The notes: generated by a model not told the origin, from the sequence alone. 64,000 nucleotides of DNA from Microbacterium sp. ProA8 (GCF_039905635.1 NZ_CP157000.1:1178001-1242000); one strand, 5' to 3'; shown: positions 18,749 to 28,065, counted from the first letter of the stretch. Translations and numbers: made by a program.

Positions 18749-19665
18749 TGTCCGCGTCCGCACAACTCGCGTCTCCGCCGAGGCCCACCCGGCCGGCAGC
18801 CACCCGGGCCTCCGCACCGGCTCCGAAGCGTCGGCGCCGCGGCTCGGCCGCGACCTGGGGCTGGAGCATCCTCGCGATCCTCGTCGCCCTGATCTGGGTG
18901 TTCCCGGTCTACTGGATGGTCAACTCGTCGCTGCTGTCGTCGGCCACCCTGGAGTCGTTCACGCCCACGTTCCTGCCGTTCGGCGGCTCGTTCGCCAACT
19001 ACCGCGGCGTCGTCGACGGCTCGTTCTTCGGCGCGCTCGGCATCAGCGTCGCCGTCACGCTGATCGCGGTGTTCTTCTGCCTGCTGTTCGCGTTCCTCGC
19101 GTCGGTCGCGATCAGCCGGTTCCGCTTCCGCGGCCGCACCACCTTCGTGCTGGCCATCCTGATCATCCAGATGCTGCCGGCCGAGGGCCTGTTCATCGCG
19201 CAGTACAAGATGATGAGCGAGCTGGGGCTGCTCTCCAACGTCTTCGGCCTGAGCCTGCTCTACATCGCGGCCGTCGTGCCGTTCACGGTGTGGATGCTCC
19301 GCGGCTTCGTCACGGGTGTTCCGGTCGAGCTGGAGGAGGCGGCGATGGTCGACGGCCTCAGCCGCACCCAGGCCTTCATGCGCATCACACTGCCGCTGCT
19401 CGCACCGGGGCTCGTGGCATCCGGCGTCTTCGCCTTCCTGCAGTGCTGGAACGAGTTCACGGTCGCGCTGGTGATCATGAACGCCGAGAACCAGACGCTG
19501 CCGCTGTGGCTGCGCGGCTTCGTGCAGCAGAGCTCGAGCCGCGCGATCGACTGGGGCGAGGTGATGGCCGCATCGACCATCGTCGCGATCCCGGTCATCG
19601 TGTTCTTCGTGATCGTCCAGGGCCGCATGACCAGCGGACTCGTCGCGGGGGCGGTCAAGGGCTGA
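18748..19665 (+). CDS. Carbohydrate ABC transporter permease, MalG type (amino-sugar locus)
   Basis: Partner permease of 305 residues. The start ATG 18748 follows AAGGAGG and overlaps the previous stop. About 40 Ala/Pro/Arg-rich residues precede the first helix (WSILAILVALIWVFPVYWMV), and about six helices are visible. The EAA loop reads EAAMVDGLSRTQAFMRITLP. A frame that extends upstream through the binding-protein gene is read-through of another frame and not real. The pair would import an amino sugar together with the lipoprotein at 16347, energised by a shared ATPase elsewhere. Confidence 0.93.
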   Translation: MSASAQLASPPRPTRPAATRASAPAPKRRRRGSAATWGWSILAILVALIWVFPVYWMVNSSLLSSATLESFTPTFLPFGGSFANYRGVVDGSFFGALGISVAVTLIAVFFCLLFAFLASVAISRFRFRGRTTFVLAILIIQMLPAEGLFIAQYKMMSELGLLSNVFGLSLLYIAAVVPFTVWMLRGFVTGVPVELEEAAMVDGLSRTQAFMRITLPLLAPGLVASGVFAFLQCWNEFTVALVIMNAENQTLPLWLRGFVQQSSSRAIDWGEVMAASTIVAIPVIVFFVIVQGRMTSGLVAGAVKG

Positions 19666-19708
19666 TGCGCGCGCAGCAGGACACGGCCTCCCGTGGGGAG
19701 GCCGGCCG

Positions 19709-20683
19709 ATGAAGGTCGGGCTGGACATCGGCGGCACCAAGACCGACGCGGTCGCGGTCGACGGCACGGGGGCGATCGCCGGACGCATCCGCATGGCGAC
19801 CGGCTGGGGACCGGATGCCGTGGGTCAGACGGTCGTCGACGCGGTGCGCTCGCTCGGAACCCAAGCAGGTGTGGACCTCTCGGCCGTGCGGTCGGTGGGC
19901 GTCGGCATCCCCGGTCAGATCGAGCCCGGTTCCGGTCGCGTCGTGCACGCGGTGAACCTCGGCGTCGACGAGATGGACCTGGCGGCCATGGTCGCGCCGC
20001 AGCTGCGCGCTGTCGCCCCGGGACTGCGGCTGCCCGTGCAGGTCGAGAACGACGTCAAGGCGGCCGCCCTCGGCGCACAGGCCCTGCACACCCGCAACGG
20101 CTCGCCGGCGCCCGGTTCGATGGCCTACCTGAACCTCGGCACCGGCATCGCGGCGGGAATCGTGTCGGACGGCGTGCTGTGGCGCGGCGCGCGCGGCACC
20201 GCCGGCGAGGTCGGGCACATCTCGGTGGACCCGAACGGCCCGCTGTGCCGCTGCGGTCAGCGCGGCTGCATCGAGGCGTTCGCGGGCGGGGGAGCGATCG
20301 CCGAGCGGTGGGCGAAGCGTTCGGCGCTGCCGGTGCGCGACGTCTTCGACGCCGCCGATGAGGGCGATCCGTCGGCCCGGCAGCTGCGGGCGGGGCTCGC
20401 ACGCGGCGTGGCGGCCGCGGTCAGGGTACTGGTGCTGACGGCCGACGTCGATATCGTGGTCCTCGGAGGGGGTGTGACGGCCTTGGGCGATCGACTGATG
20501 ACGGATGTCGCAGCCGAGCTGTCTGCCAGTGCCGAGGCATCCCCGTTCATGCGCTCGCTGCATCTGACCGACCGGGTCGAGCTGCTGCCGCCGGGTTCAC
20601 CGGCCGCGGCTCTCGGCGCGGCACTGGTGGGTGCGGAGGGTGACGCCACACACGACGCCCAGGAGGCATTGGTTCATGGCTGA
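19709..20683 (+). CDS. ROK-family sugar kinase, probable N-acetylglucosamine kinase
   Basis: Predicted ATP-dependent sugar kinase of 324 residues, lacking the DNA-binding domain of its ROK-regulator cousin. It has the phosphate-1 loop DIGGTKTDA at the N-terminus, the EVGHISV segment with the catalytic-site Glu/His, and the zinc-binding CRCGQRGCIEAF. The position between an ABC importer and nagB, with nagA and a hexosaminidase further on, points to phosphorylation of imported N-acetylglucosamine. Glucokinase is the alternative, because ROK kinases with these motifs span both specificities. Confidence 0.88.
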   Translation: MKVGLDIGGTKTDAVAVDGTGAIAGRIRMATGWGPDAVGQTVVDAVRSLGTQAGVDLSAVRSVGVGIPGQIEPGSGRVVHAVNLGVDEMDLAAMVAPQLRAVAPGLRLPVQVENDVKAAALGAQALHTRNGSPAPGSMAYLNLGTGIAAGIVSDGVLWRGARGTAGEVGHISVDPNGPLCRCGQRGCIEAFAGGGAIAERWAKRSALPVRDVFDAADEGDPSARQLRAGLARGVAAAVRVLVLTADVDIVVLGGGVTALGDRLMTDVAAELSASAEASPFMRSLHLTDRVELLPPGSPAAALGAALVGAEGDATHDAQEALVHG

Positions 20684-21455
20684 GATCGTCATCGTCCGAG
20701 ACAAGGCAGCCGCGGGGGCGCTCGTCGCCGACCACATCGCGGGTCTGCTCCGCGCGAACCCCGAGTCGGTGCTGGGCCTTGCCACCGGCTCGACGCCGGT
20801 GCCGGTCTACGAGGCGCTGCGCTCACGCCTCGAGGGCGTCGACGTGTCACGTGTGCGCGGGTTCGCGCTCGACGAGTACGTGGGCATCGACCCGGCACAC
20901 CCCGAGAGCTACCGCTCGGTCATCACGCGCGAGGTCGTCGAGCCGCTCGGACTCGACCCGTCGCGCATCCGCACGCCGGACGGCACGCCCGAGGGCATCG
21001 AGCACCACGGCGAGGAGTACGAGGCTGCCATCCGCGAGGCGGGCGGCATCGACCTGCAGATCCTCGGCATCGGCACCGACGGCCACATCGGGTTCAACGA
21101 ACCCGGTTCGTCGTTCGCGTCGCACACCCGCGTCAAGACCCTGACCGAGCAGACACGCCGCGACAACGCGCGCTTCTTCGACTCCATCGACGATGTGCCC
21201 ATGCACTGCATCACGCAGGGCCTCGGCACCATCCTCCGTGCGCGGCACCTCGTGCTGCTGGCGTTCGGCGAGGGCAAGGCCGCCGCCGTCGCGGGAGCCG
21301 TCGAGGGCCCGCTGTCGGCGTCGCTGCCCGGTTCGGCGATCCAGCTGCACCCTCGCGCGACCGTGGTGGTCGACGAAGCCGCGGCGTCGCAGCTCACACG
21401 CGCCGACTACTACCGCTACGCCTACGACAACAAGCCCGACTGGCAGGGCATCTGA
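20676..21455 (+). CDS. nagB: Glucosamine-6-phosphate deaminase
   Basis: Converts glucosamine-6-phosphate to fructose-6-phosphate and ammonia, the last step of amino-sugar catabolism. The 259 residues match the family. Visible signatures are GLATGSTPVPVYEAL (phosphate site), FALDEYVGI with the catalytic Asp, and GIGTDGHIGFNEPGS with the active-site His. ATG 20676 is chosen because AGGAGG (20661-20666) lies nine bases before it; it overlaps the end of the kinase gene by eight bases. nagA lies 5.4 kb downstream in the opposite orientation. Confidence 0.96.
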   Translation: MAEIVIVRDKAAAGALVADHIAGLLRANPESVLGLATGSTPVPVYEALRSRLEGVDVSRVRGFALDEYVGIDPAHPESYRSVITREVVEPLGLDPSRIRTPDGTPEGIEHHGEEYEAAIREAGGIDLQILGIGTDGHIGFNEPGSSFASHTRVKTLTEQTRRDNARFFDSIDDVPMHCITQGLGTILRARHLVLLAFGEGKAAAVAGAVEGPLSASLPGSAIQLHPRATVVVDEAAASQLTRADYYRYAYDNKPDWQGI

Positions 21456-21471
21456 GTCGTAGGCTGACGGC

Positions 21472-22218
21472 ATGACGGATGCCGCCGACGGCGTGACGGT
21501 CCCCCCACCCGTTCCAGAGGACACCGGCGCGCCGGGAGATGTCGCCGGCCCGACGGGCCCGGCGCGGGCGCGGCCCGGGCTGGGGCGGACCCTCATGGTC
21601 GGCGGTGTGCTCCTCATCGTGAGTGCTGTCGCCGCGTTCGCGGCCCCGAATGCGTTCGGGGCGAGTCTGCCGTTCCACACCGTCCTCTACTGGGCTGCGG
21701 TCGTCGCGTTCTCGATGAGCGTGCTCGTCTTCGCCTTCGGAATCGGGCGCGGCGGCAGCATCGTCGAACGACGCCCACTGGGCGTGACGGCTGCGCTCGT
21801 CCTCGCGCTGTGGCCGTTCGCGGAGCGACTGCTGACGTGGGCGATGCCCTTCGAGGAGAGCACGACCGAGTTCTATCAGGTCTGGGGCTACGTCTCGCTG
21901 ACCGTGAAGATCGCGGCGGCGATCGTGCTCGTGGTGCAGATCGCGCGCGCCGGAGTCGTGACCGGACGGTTGCGCTGGGCACCCGCGTGGGCGCTCGCCG
22001 CCGTCGTGGTGCCGCAGATCCTCGCCCAGGTGCTGCTGATCGCGATGGGGATCGACCAGAGCAGGACCGAGGTCGACGGGGTGATCCTGCTCTTCGGGGT
22101 GGGACAGCTCGCCTCGTTCGCGGCGCCGGTGACCCTCGGCATCCTGGCCATCGTCCTTGCGCAGCGTGCCCCGGCACCGTCCGGCGAACCCGTGCAGATC
22201 TATCCGCCCGCAGCGTGA
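21472..22218 (+). CDS. Multi-pass membrane protein of unknown function
   Basis: I do not recognise a family. The 248-residue protein has a Pro/Gly-rich cytoplasmic N-terminus of about 40 residues and then about six hydrophobic helices (for example TLMVGGVLLIVSAVAAFAA and LILLFGVGQLASFAAPVTLG-like segments near the end). It ends in a short Pro-rich tail. It follows nagB by 16 bases and could be co-transcribed, although no functional link is evident. It converges with the FAD oxidase gene. Confidence 0.75.
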   Translation: MTDAADGVTVPPPVPEDTGAPGDVAGPTGPARARPGLGRTLMVGGVLLIVSAVAAFAAPNAFGASLPFHTVLYWAAVVAFSMSVLVFAFGIGRGGSIVERRPLGVTAALVLALWPFAERLLTWAMPFEESTTEFYQVWGYVSLTVKIAAAIVLVVQIARAGVVTGRLRWAPAWALAAVVVPQILAQVLLIAMGIDQSRTEVDGVILLFGVGQLASFAAPVTLGILAIVLAQRAPAPSGEPVQIYPPAA

Positions 22219-22259
22219 CGCGCAGCGCTCGCGCCGCCCGGTGAACGCCGGCTGCGGGG

Positions 22260-23651
22260 TCAGGGGGCGAAGACCTTGCCGGGGTTGAGGATGCCCTGCG
22301 GGTCGAAGACGCGAGCGATCTGCCGCTGCAGCTCCCACTGATCGTCGCCGAGCTCGTCGGCGAGCCAGCGGCGCTTCAGCACACCCACGCCGTGTTCGCC
22401 GGTGAGGGTGCCGCCCAGGCGCAGTGCCGCGCGGAAGAGGTCGTCGGCAGCGGCCCAGATGTGCTCGGGCGCCTCGACGACGCCGAACTCGTCGGGCTCG
22501 CCCGCGAAGATGAAGTTCGGGTGCAGGTTGCCGTCGCCTGCGTGGGCGACCGTCGGGATGACGATGCCGTGCTCGCGCTCCACGCGCGCGATCTCGTCGA
22601 ACATCTCGGGAAGGGCGCTGCGCGGCACCGAGACGTCTTCGATGAGCGCCGTGCCGAGCGACTCCATGGCGGGGTGCATCGCGCGGCGGATCGCGAGCAG
22701 CCTCTCACCCTCCGCAGGGTCGTGCGAGACGGCCACGTTCCCGCCGGCGCTGCGCAGCACCGCGGCGATGGCGTCGGCCTCGGCGACCGCCGCCGCCCCG
22801 TCCGTCTGGATCGTGAGCTGCGCGGCACCCGGCGTGGGCGCGTCCAGCGACAGCAGTGCGTGCACGGCCGCCAGGGAAGCGGCATCCATCAGCTCCATGA
22901 TCGCCGGCTGCGCGCCGGACGCGGTGACGGCGGCGGATGCCTCGGCCGCCGTACGCACGTCGGGGAAGGTCGCAGCGATCGTGCAGACCTGCCCGGGCAC
23001 CAGTCGGCGCAGCTTCAGCGTCGCGCCGACGACGACACCGAGTGTGCCCTCGGAGCCGATGACGAGCGACGTCAGGTCGAGACCGGTCACGCCCTTCACG
23101 GTGCGGTGTCCGAGGCGCAGCAGGCGGCCGTCGGCGAGCACCAGATCGACGCCCAGCACCGCATCGCGCACCACGCCGTACTTCGCGCAGAGGAGGCCGC
23201 CGGCGCCGGTCGCGATGTTGCCGCCGACCGTCGAGATCGCCCGGCTCGCGGGGTCCGGCGCCCACCAGAGTCCGTGCGGCTGGAGCGCGGCGTTGAGATC
23301 GGCGTTCAGGATGCCGGGCTCCACGACGGCGAGGAGGTCGTCGGGACGCACCTCGACGATGCGGTCCATGCCGCGCACCGAGAGGGCGATCTCGCCGTGT
23401 CCCGCGTTCGCGCCGCCTGCGAGTCCGGTGCCGGCGCCGCGCGTGACGACCGGTGTGCCGGTGCGGCTCGCGATGCGGAGGGTGTGCTGCACGTCTTCGA
23501 CGCTGCCGGCATGGACGACGGCGATCGGCTGCCCGGATGCCGCGTGCCCCGACTTGTCGGCGCGTGCGGCGGCGAGCGACGCCGGCGACGTGTCGACGCG
23601 GTCGCCGAGTGCCGTGCGCAGCTGGGCGAGCGCGTCCGCGCGCGGAATCAC
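22260..23651 (-). CDS. FAD-binding oxidase/dehydrogenase, glycolate oxidase GlcD / D-lactate dehydrogenase type
   Basis: Flavoprotein that oxidises a D-2-hydroxy acid such as D-lactate or glycolate. It has an N-terminal PCMH-type FAD domain with GAGTGLAGGANAG and TVGGNIATGAGGLLCAKYG, then the GlcD-type C-terminal domain with VAHAGDGNLHPNF and LTGEHGVGVLKR, which bind metal and substrate. The 463-residue length is typical. GTG 23651 overlaps the stop of the upstream membrane-protein gene (GTGA); longer frames run into that gene. Substrate cannot be decided from sequence. Confidence 0.9.
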   Translation of the reverse strand: MIPRADALAQLRTALGDRVDTSPASLAAARADKSGHAASGQPIAVVHAGSVEDVQHTLRIASRTGTPVVTRGAGTGLAGGANAGHGEIALSVRGMDRIVEVRPDDLLAVVEPGILNADLNAALQPHGLWWAPDPASRAISTVGGNIATGAGGLLCAKYGVVRDAVLGVDLVLADGRLLRLGHRTVKGVTGLDLTSLVIGSEGTLGVVVGATLKLRRLVPGQVCTIAATFPDVRTAAEASAAVTASGAQPAIMELMDAASLAAVHALLSLDAPTPGAAQLTIQTDGAAAVAEADAIAAVLRSAGGNVAVSHDPAEGERLLAIRRAMHPAMESLGTALIEDVSVPRSALPEMFDEIARVEREHGIVIPTVAHAGDGNLHPNFIFAGEPDEFGVVEAPEHIWAAADDLFRAALRLGGTLTGEHGVGVLKRRWLADELGDDQWELQRQIARVFDPQGILNPGKVFAP

Positions 23652-24040
23652 GACAGGCGGCGGCGGCCGGCGATGACCCCCGCGGTGACGGCGACGACAC
23701 CGAATGCGACGCCGATCCAGGCGTTGCCCATCGACCACCACGCGATCGTCGCCGACGCGTACACGAGCAGCTCGACGATCGCCCGTACGAACGGGTGCAC
23801 CGCGAACACCGCGCGCGGCGACACGAACAGCGCCCAGAGCAGGATGGCGACCGCCGGTGCCGCGATTCCGGCGACGATGTTCCACGGGAAGGGCCACATC
23901 GTGAAGCCCCACAGCGCGAGCGTGCCGAAGGCGAGGATCTCGCAGACGAAGGCCACCAGATCGACCGCCGAGAGCGGTGCGCGGGTTCCCGGTGCCGGTT
24001 CGGCAGGGGGGACGGGCGTGACATTCGGCGTGTCGGACAT
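23648..24040 (-). CDS. YrdB-like (DUF2568) four-helix membrane protein
   Basis: Small integral membrane protein of 130 residues. A Pro-rich N-terminus precedes four helices, including DLVAFVCEILAFGTLALWGF and a WWSMGNAWIGVAFG stretch. The pattern of the second helix and the loop FVSPRAVFAVHPFVRAIVEL resembles the YrdB/DUF2568 family. No function is known for that family. It is translationally coupled to the downstream FAD oxidase by a four-base overlap. Confidence 0.75.
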   Translation of the reverse strand: MSDTPNVTPVPPAEPAPGTRAPLSAVDLVAFVCEILAFGTLALWGFTMWPFPWNIVAGIAAPAVAILLWALFVSPRAVFAVHPFVRAIVELLVYASATIAWWSMGNAWIGVAFGVVAVTAGVIAGRRRLS

Positions 24041-24063
24041 GGCCTCCAGTCTACGGCGGCGGG

Positions 24064-26535
24064 CTAGCGCGTCGCGGCCTCGGGGAGCTCGGGCAGCACT
24101 GCGGCCGAGTGGACGGCGCCGTCCTCGAGGGGTGCCGCGGCCGTCGGCAGAACCGCCGCAGCCGCGGGGGCGCCGGGGTCGGAAGCCCGGGTCCGGGACG
24201 CCGCCACGGACGCGGCTGCGGAATTCTCGCTCTCCGACGGGATCGGAGTCGCGGGTGCGGCAGAGGCTCCCTCGGCAGCGGGGGTCGCTGGGGCGGCCGG
24301 CTCCGCCGGTTCGGCGGGTGTCGCCGGGATGGCCGGTGTCGCGGGAGTCGCGGGAGTCGCGGGGGTGGCCGGAGTTGCGGCCGCAGCGGGGGTCGCCGGG
24401 GTCCCGGCTGAACCGGGTGCGGCCGGTGTGGCGGTCGCCGGGTTCGCCGAGTTCGCCGGGGAGGCCGTTGCCACGGGCGTCGTCGGGGCTGCCGGCGTGG
24501 TGGCGCGGCCGGAGGCGGCGAAGGCTGAGCGCGTCGCGGAGCGGCCGGCTGCGGCATCCGTGCTCGCATCCTCCTGAGGAGGACCGACCGGCGCCGCCGT
24601 CGTCGCTGCGGCAGCTGCGCCAGGTACGGCGGTACGGGTGGAACGGAGCCCCTGCGTGGAGCGCAACGCGCGGGGCGTGGCCGTGGTGTCGACGGAGAGG
24701 ATCACGGCGTCGGTGTCGGTCGTCGCCGGCGCGTCGGGCACCGCGGCCATCCCGTACGCGTTCGCGTGGCCGCTGCTCATCCGCGACGCGTGAAGCTTGC
24801 CGTTCACCGCGCCGCTGCCGGTGTTCGTCGGGGGCGTGCCCTTGCCGGTCGTGCCGTCCTTGCCGGTGGTCCCGTCGTTGCCGGTGTTCCCGCCGTTGCC
24901 GTTGCCCGTCCCGTTCGGCGGCGTGCCGTTGCCGGTCGTGCCGTCGTTGCCGGTGGTCCCGCCGTTGCCGTTGCCCGTGCCGTTCGTCGGCGTGCCGTTG
25001 CCGGTGCCCCCGCTCTCGCCGGTCGCGCCGTTGCCGCTCCCGGTTCCCGGGTCGGTGACAGCGTCGGCATCGTCACCGCCGTCGCCGTTCTCCGCCGCCG
25101 GTGCTTCACCGCCGGCCTTCGGACCGCCCGAACCGCGAGTGTCGCTCGGGCCGATTCCCGCGCCCTTTCCGCCCGCGGTATCGCTGTCGGTGATCACCGG
25201 GATGTCAGCGGGGCCGGGGCCGGGCTCGGAGAGCTCGAGCGGCGACTCGGAACTGTCGTCGGTGATTCCGGGCACTCCGGCCGGAGTGGGCGCGGTGACG
25301 TCGACCTTGCTCGTGGGGGCGGGCTCCGGGGTCGTCGGTGGGAGGGCCACGGCCGCCGCGACGACGCCGCCGACCACGACGAGACTCGCCGCTGCCAGCC
25401 CGGATGCCGCTCCGATTCCCGCGAACGCCGCTCCGCCCGCCGCCGCCGCCGTCACCGCCGTCGTACCGGCCGCGGTCGCCGCCGCGCCGGCTCCGGCGGC
25501 AGCGCCCGCTCCGGCGGCGGCGGCGCCGGCTCCGGCGCTCGAGCCGATCGCGGCCGCACCGCCACCGATGCCGGAGCCTGCGGCGGCTGTGCTGCCCGCG
25601 GCAGCACCGGTGCCCGCGACGGTGGTCGATCCTGCCGCGCCGACCATGCCCACCGGGCTGCCCGCGGCCGCGCCATGCACGACCGCCGACGGCATCGCCG
25701 GCATCGACGCCAGCGCGACCAGCGGGGCGCCGCCGCCCTGCACGCTCGCCAGGTACCCGGCGGTGCCGGCGGCGCCGAGAGCGAGGGGGAGGAGCACCAG
25801 CGCCAGGCGGCCCGACACCTCTTTGGCCTCGCTCGCGACGATCGAGCAGCGCACGCAGCCGGCGAGGTGGTGCTCGAGCTTCGCGTGGTCGCGGCGGCCG
25901 AGATTGCGGCGGGCGTAGGCGCCGAGGCGCTCGATGGTCCACTGGCAGTCCGACCCGTCCGCCACCGAGCGCAGGTGCGCCTGGATCCACGCTTCACGCA
26001 GCCCCTCGCGCGCGCGGAACGTGAGCTGGGCGACCGCGGTGGGCTTCATCCCCAGGAGGGGCGCGATCTCGGCGGGCTTCATCTGCTCGATCTCGGAGTA
26101 CCAGAGCACTTCCTGCCAGCGCGTCGGAAGGCTCCGGAACGCCCGATGCGTGAGGCTGCGGTCGAGTGCGGCCTCGCTCTCGTGCTCGACGGCCGACAGG
26201 TCCTCGACGCCGTCGAGCTCGTCGTAGGCCGTCTCGCGTCGCGCGCGGCCCCAGGCTGCGGCGGTGTTGCGGATGCTGGTGAAGAGGTACGCCCGGAACG
26301 ACCCGGTCGGGCCGCCGCCGTTGATGATGGAGTGATAGATCCGCGTGTACGCCTCTTGCACGAGGTCGTCGGCATCCAGGCTCGAGGTCATGTTGCGGGC
26401 CACGGTGACGCCGGCGCGGTAGTGGCGCCGCCACAGCTCGCCGAATGCGGAGGTGTCGCCCGAGCGCGTGCGCAGCACCAGGTCGGTGTCTGCGACGACG
26501 TCGGGATCGTGCTCGCGCACTTCCTCGTGATCCAT
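24064..26535 (-). CDS. ECF sigma factor fused to zinc-finger, membrane and low-complexity domains
   Basis: An 823-residue fusion starting at ATG 26535 (MDHEEVREHDPD, after GGGGGA). Residues ~15-95 are sigma region 2 (DLVQEAYTRIY) and ~110-175 region 4 (LPTRWQEVLWYSEIEQMKPAEIA). Next is an anti-sigma-like zinc finger, HHLAGCVRC (H-X3-C-X2-C), at ~215-225. A hydrophobic segment (LALVLLPLALGAAGTAGYLA) follows, then a Gly/Ala-rich run, a second hydrophobic stretch (SLVVVGGVVAAAVAL), and ~400 residues rich in Gly/Thr/Asn/Pro/Ala. The tail includes a 69-base tandem repeat (24892-24978). Sigma factors carrying their own zinc-finger and membrane anchor are known in some actinobacterial ECF groups. 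Signal, promoter targets and release mechanism are unknown. Confidence 0.85.
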   Translation of the reverse strand: MDHEEVREHDPDVVADTDLVLRTRSGDTSAFGELWRRHYRAGVTVARNMTSSLDADDLVQEAYTRIYHSIINGGGPTGSFRAYLFTSIRNTAAAWGRARRETAYDELDGVEDLSAVEHESEAALDRSLTHRAFRSLPTRWQEVLWYSEIEQMKPAEIAPLLGMKPTAVAQLTFRAREGLREAWIQAHLRSVADGSDCQWTIERLGAYARRNLGRRDHAKLEHHLAGCVRCSIVASEAKEVSGRLALVLLPLALGAAGTAGYLASVQGGGAPLVALASMPAMPSAVVHGAAAGSPVGMVGAAGSTTVAGTGAAAGSTAAAGSGIGGGAAAIGSSAGAGAAAAGAGAAAGAGAAATAAGTTAVTAAAAGGAAFAGIGAASGLAAASLVVVGGVVAAAVALPPTTPEPAPTSKVDVTAPTPAGVPGITDDSSESPLELSEPGPGPADIPVITDSDTAGGKGAGIGPSDTRGSGGPKAGGEAPAAENGDGGDDADAVTDPGTGSGNGATGESGGTGNGTPTNGTGNGNGGTTGNDGTTGNGTPPNGTGNGNGGNTGNDGTTGKDGTTGKGTPPTNTGSGAVNGKLHASRMSSGHANAYGMAAVPDAPATTDTDAVILSVDTTATPRALRSTQGLRSTRTAVPGAAAAATTAAPVGPPQEDASTDAAAGRSATRSAFAASGRATTPAAPTTPVATASPANSANPATATPAAPGSAGTPATPAAAATPATPATPATPATPAIPATPAEPAEPAAPATPAAEGASAAPATPIPSESENSAAASVAASRTRASDPGAPAAAAVLPTAAAPLEDGAVHSAAVLPELPEAATR

Positions 26536-26889
26536 GGGTCCCCCAGCTCGGCGGGCGCTCGCGATCGCGATGCACACCGGGTTCGCGACGCGATGCGCGG
26601 CGCGATCGTTCCATTGTCGTCGCCACCGTGCGATTTGGCCAGTGGTCTGCGATTGTCGGCACCGCTGCCGTCGGAGCGGCCCCCGGCGTCGGCTCCAGAA
26701 AATTCTCAGGAACTCGCGTAATAGAACCGCGGTCGCGCGGTCTCTTTCGTCAGAGTGGCTGGCCGCCCATTGTGTGGGGCACGACGGCGGCCGCCCTACC
26801 GCGTCGAATTCGCGGGCTTGGCGGGGCTCGAAGGTATCTCGGGGGAGGGACCTTCGGCCCCGCCTTCACGTGTCCGCGTGACGCGATCG
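26536..26889. other. 354-base gene-free stretch before the sigma-factor gene
   Basis: It lies between the stop of nagA and the start of the sigma-factor fusion, both on the minus strand. It contains an A+T-rich island at 26696-26727 in an otherwise very G+C-rich sequence, the most likely place for the sigma gene's promoter. I cannot assign -35 and -10 elements with confidence. Short frames here have no ribosome site or family resemblance. Confidence 0.5.
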
Positions 26890-28026
26890 TCAGAGGTCGC
26901 GGCCGGCCACCCACACCCGACGCACTGTCAGGTCATCGTTCAGCAGCACCGCGTCCGCCAGTGCGCCGATGTCGAGGCGCCCGAGGTCGTCTCGCCCGAT
27001 CGCGTGCGCAGGCTGGGCGCCGAGCGCGTGCGCGACGACCTCGAGGGGCACTCCCGCGCTCGCCACGTTGCGCAGCGCCACGTCCTGCGTGAGGGTCGAG
27101 CCCGCGATCGCGCCCCCCTGCTCCAGTCGCGCCACGCCGTCGGTCACCTGCACGGCGAGACCGCCGAGATCGTAGCGGCCGTCCTGTGATCCTGCGGCCG
27201 CCATCGCATCCGTGATGAGCGCGATCCGGTCGCCGGCGACGGCGAAGAGCGTCGCGATCAGCTCGAGGTCGACGTGCACACCGTCGGCGATGACCTCGAG
27301 CGTCACGCGGTGGTCGCGCAGGGCCGGGACGACCGGACCCGGAGCGCGGTGATGGATGCCGGGCATCGCGTTGAACGCGTGCGTGAGCAGCGTCGCCCCG
27401 GCGTCGAACGCCCGGCGTGTGGTTTCGGCATCCGCGTCGGTGTGCCCGACCGCGACCTTCACACCCGCCTCGACGAAGCGGTGGATCGCTTCGAACGCCC
27501 CCGGTCGTTCGGGTGCCAACGTCACCTGGCGGATCGTGCCGCGCCCCGCCTCGAGGAGTCGGTCGACGGATGCCGCATCCGGCGCCCGCAGCAGGGACTC
27601 GGTGTGCGCGCCCTTGTGGCCGGGGTCGAGGAAGGGTCCTTCGAGGTGCGAGCCGAGGATCGTGGGATCGGCGTCGCAGAGATCGGCGACCATGGACACG
27701 CGCGCCGCGAGCACGTCGATCGGCGCGGTGATGAGCGACAGCACGGCGCGGGTGGTTCCGTGTGCACGGTGGATGGCGCGCGCGGCGGCGATGGCTTCCG
27801 GACCGTTGTCGAAGCCCGCCCCGCCACCGCCGTGCCCGTGGATGTCGATGAAGCCGGGGACGAGGCATCCGCCCCCGCCGTCCACCGTCTCGTCGGCGCG
27901 CGGGGGTGTGCCGCTGGTGCCCGTCGCCGCGACTCGGCCGTCGTCGAACAGCGCCCACGAATCGCCCCGATCGCTGTCGACCGACGCAGAACCGAGCAGG
28001 CGGATGGCGTGGACGAGGGTGCTCAT
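26890..28026 (-). CDS. nagA: N-acetylglucosamine-6-phosphate deacetylase
   Basis: Amidohydrolase that removes the acetyl group from GlcNAc-6-phosphate, giving the substrate for NagB. The 378-residue sequence shows PGFIDIHGHGGGG (metal-binding His pair), the Glu of GSHLEGPFLDPGHKGAH, GHTDADAETT, THAFNAMPGIHHR and the catalytic Asp in LITDAMAAAG, all in family order. It lies 39 bases downstream of the GH20 hexosaminidase in the same direction, so the two are probably one operon. That operon supplies GlcNAc and then converts it after phosphorylation. Confidence 0.95.
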   Translation of the reverse strand: MSTLVHAIRLLGSASVDSDRGDSWALFDDGRVAATGTSGTPPRADETVDGGGGCLVPGFIDIHGHGGGGAGFDNGPEAIAAARAIHRAHGTTRAVLSLITAPIDVLAARVSMVADLCDADPTILGSHLEGPFLDPGHKGAHTESLLRAPDAASVDRLLEAGRGTIRQVTLAPERPGAFEAIHRFVEAGVKVAVGHTDADAETTRRAFDAGATLLTHAFNAMPGIHHRAPGPVVPALRDHRVTLEVIADGVHVDLELIATLFAVAGDRIALITDAMAAAGSQDGRYDLGGLAVQVTDGVARLEQGGAIAGSTLTQDVALRNVASAGVPLEVVAHALGAQPAHAIGRDDLGRLDIGALADAVLLNDDLTVRRVWVAGRDL

Positions 28027-28065
28027 GCGGTGCTCCGGATCACTCGGTGGTGGTGGCGGCGAACG

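Noticed and set aside
24820..25010. Tandem repeat in the sigma-fusion gene considered as a separate non-coding element
   Set aside because: The 69-base period is a multiple of three and preserves the coding frame, so it is a protein repeat.
22392..25058. Rightward 888-residue open frame
   Set aside because: Antisense to the FAD oxidase, YrdB-like and sigma-fusion genes; spans three real genes and has shadow composition.
24766..26721. Rightward frames opposite the sigma-factor fusion
   Set aside because: High G+C keeps these frames open; they encode no recognisable domain, unlike the leftward frame.
26845..26862. GGGACC/GGCCCC hairpin as nagA terminator
   Set aside because: The stem is short with a mismatch and has no T-run; too weak to call.
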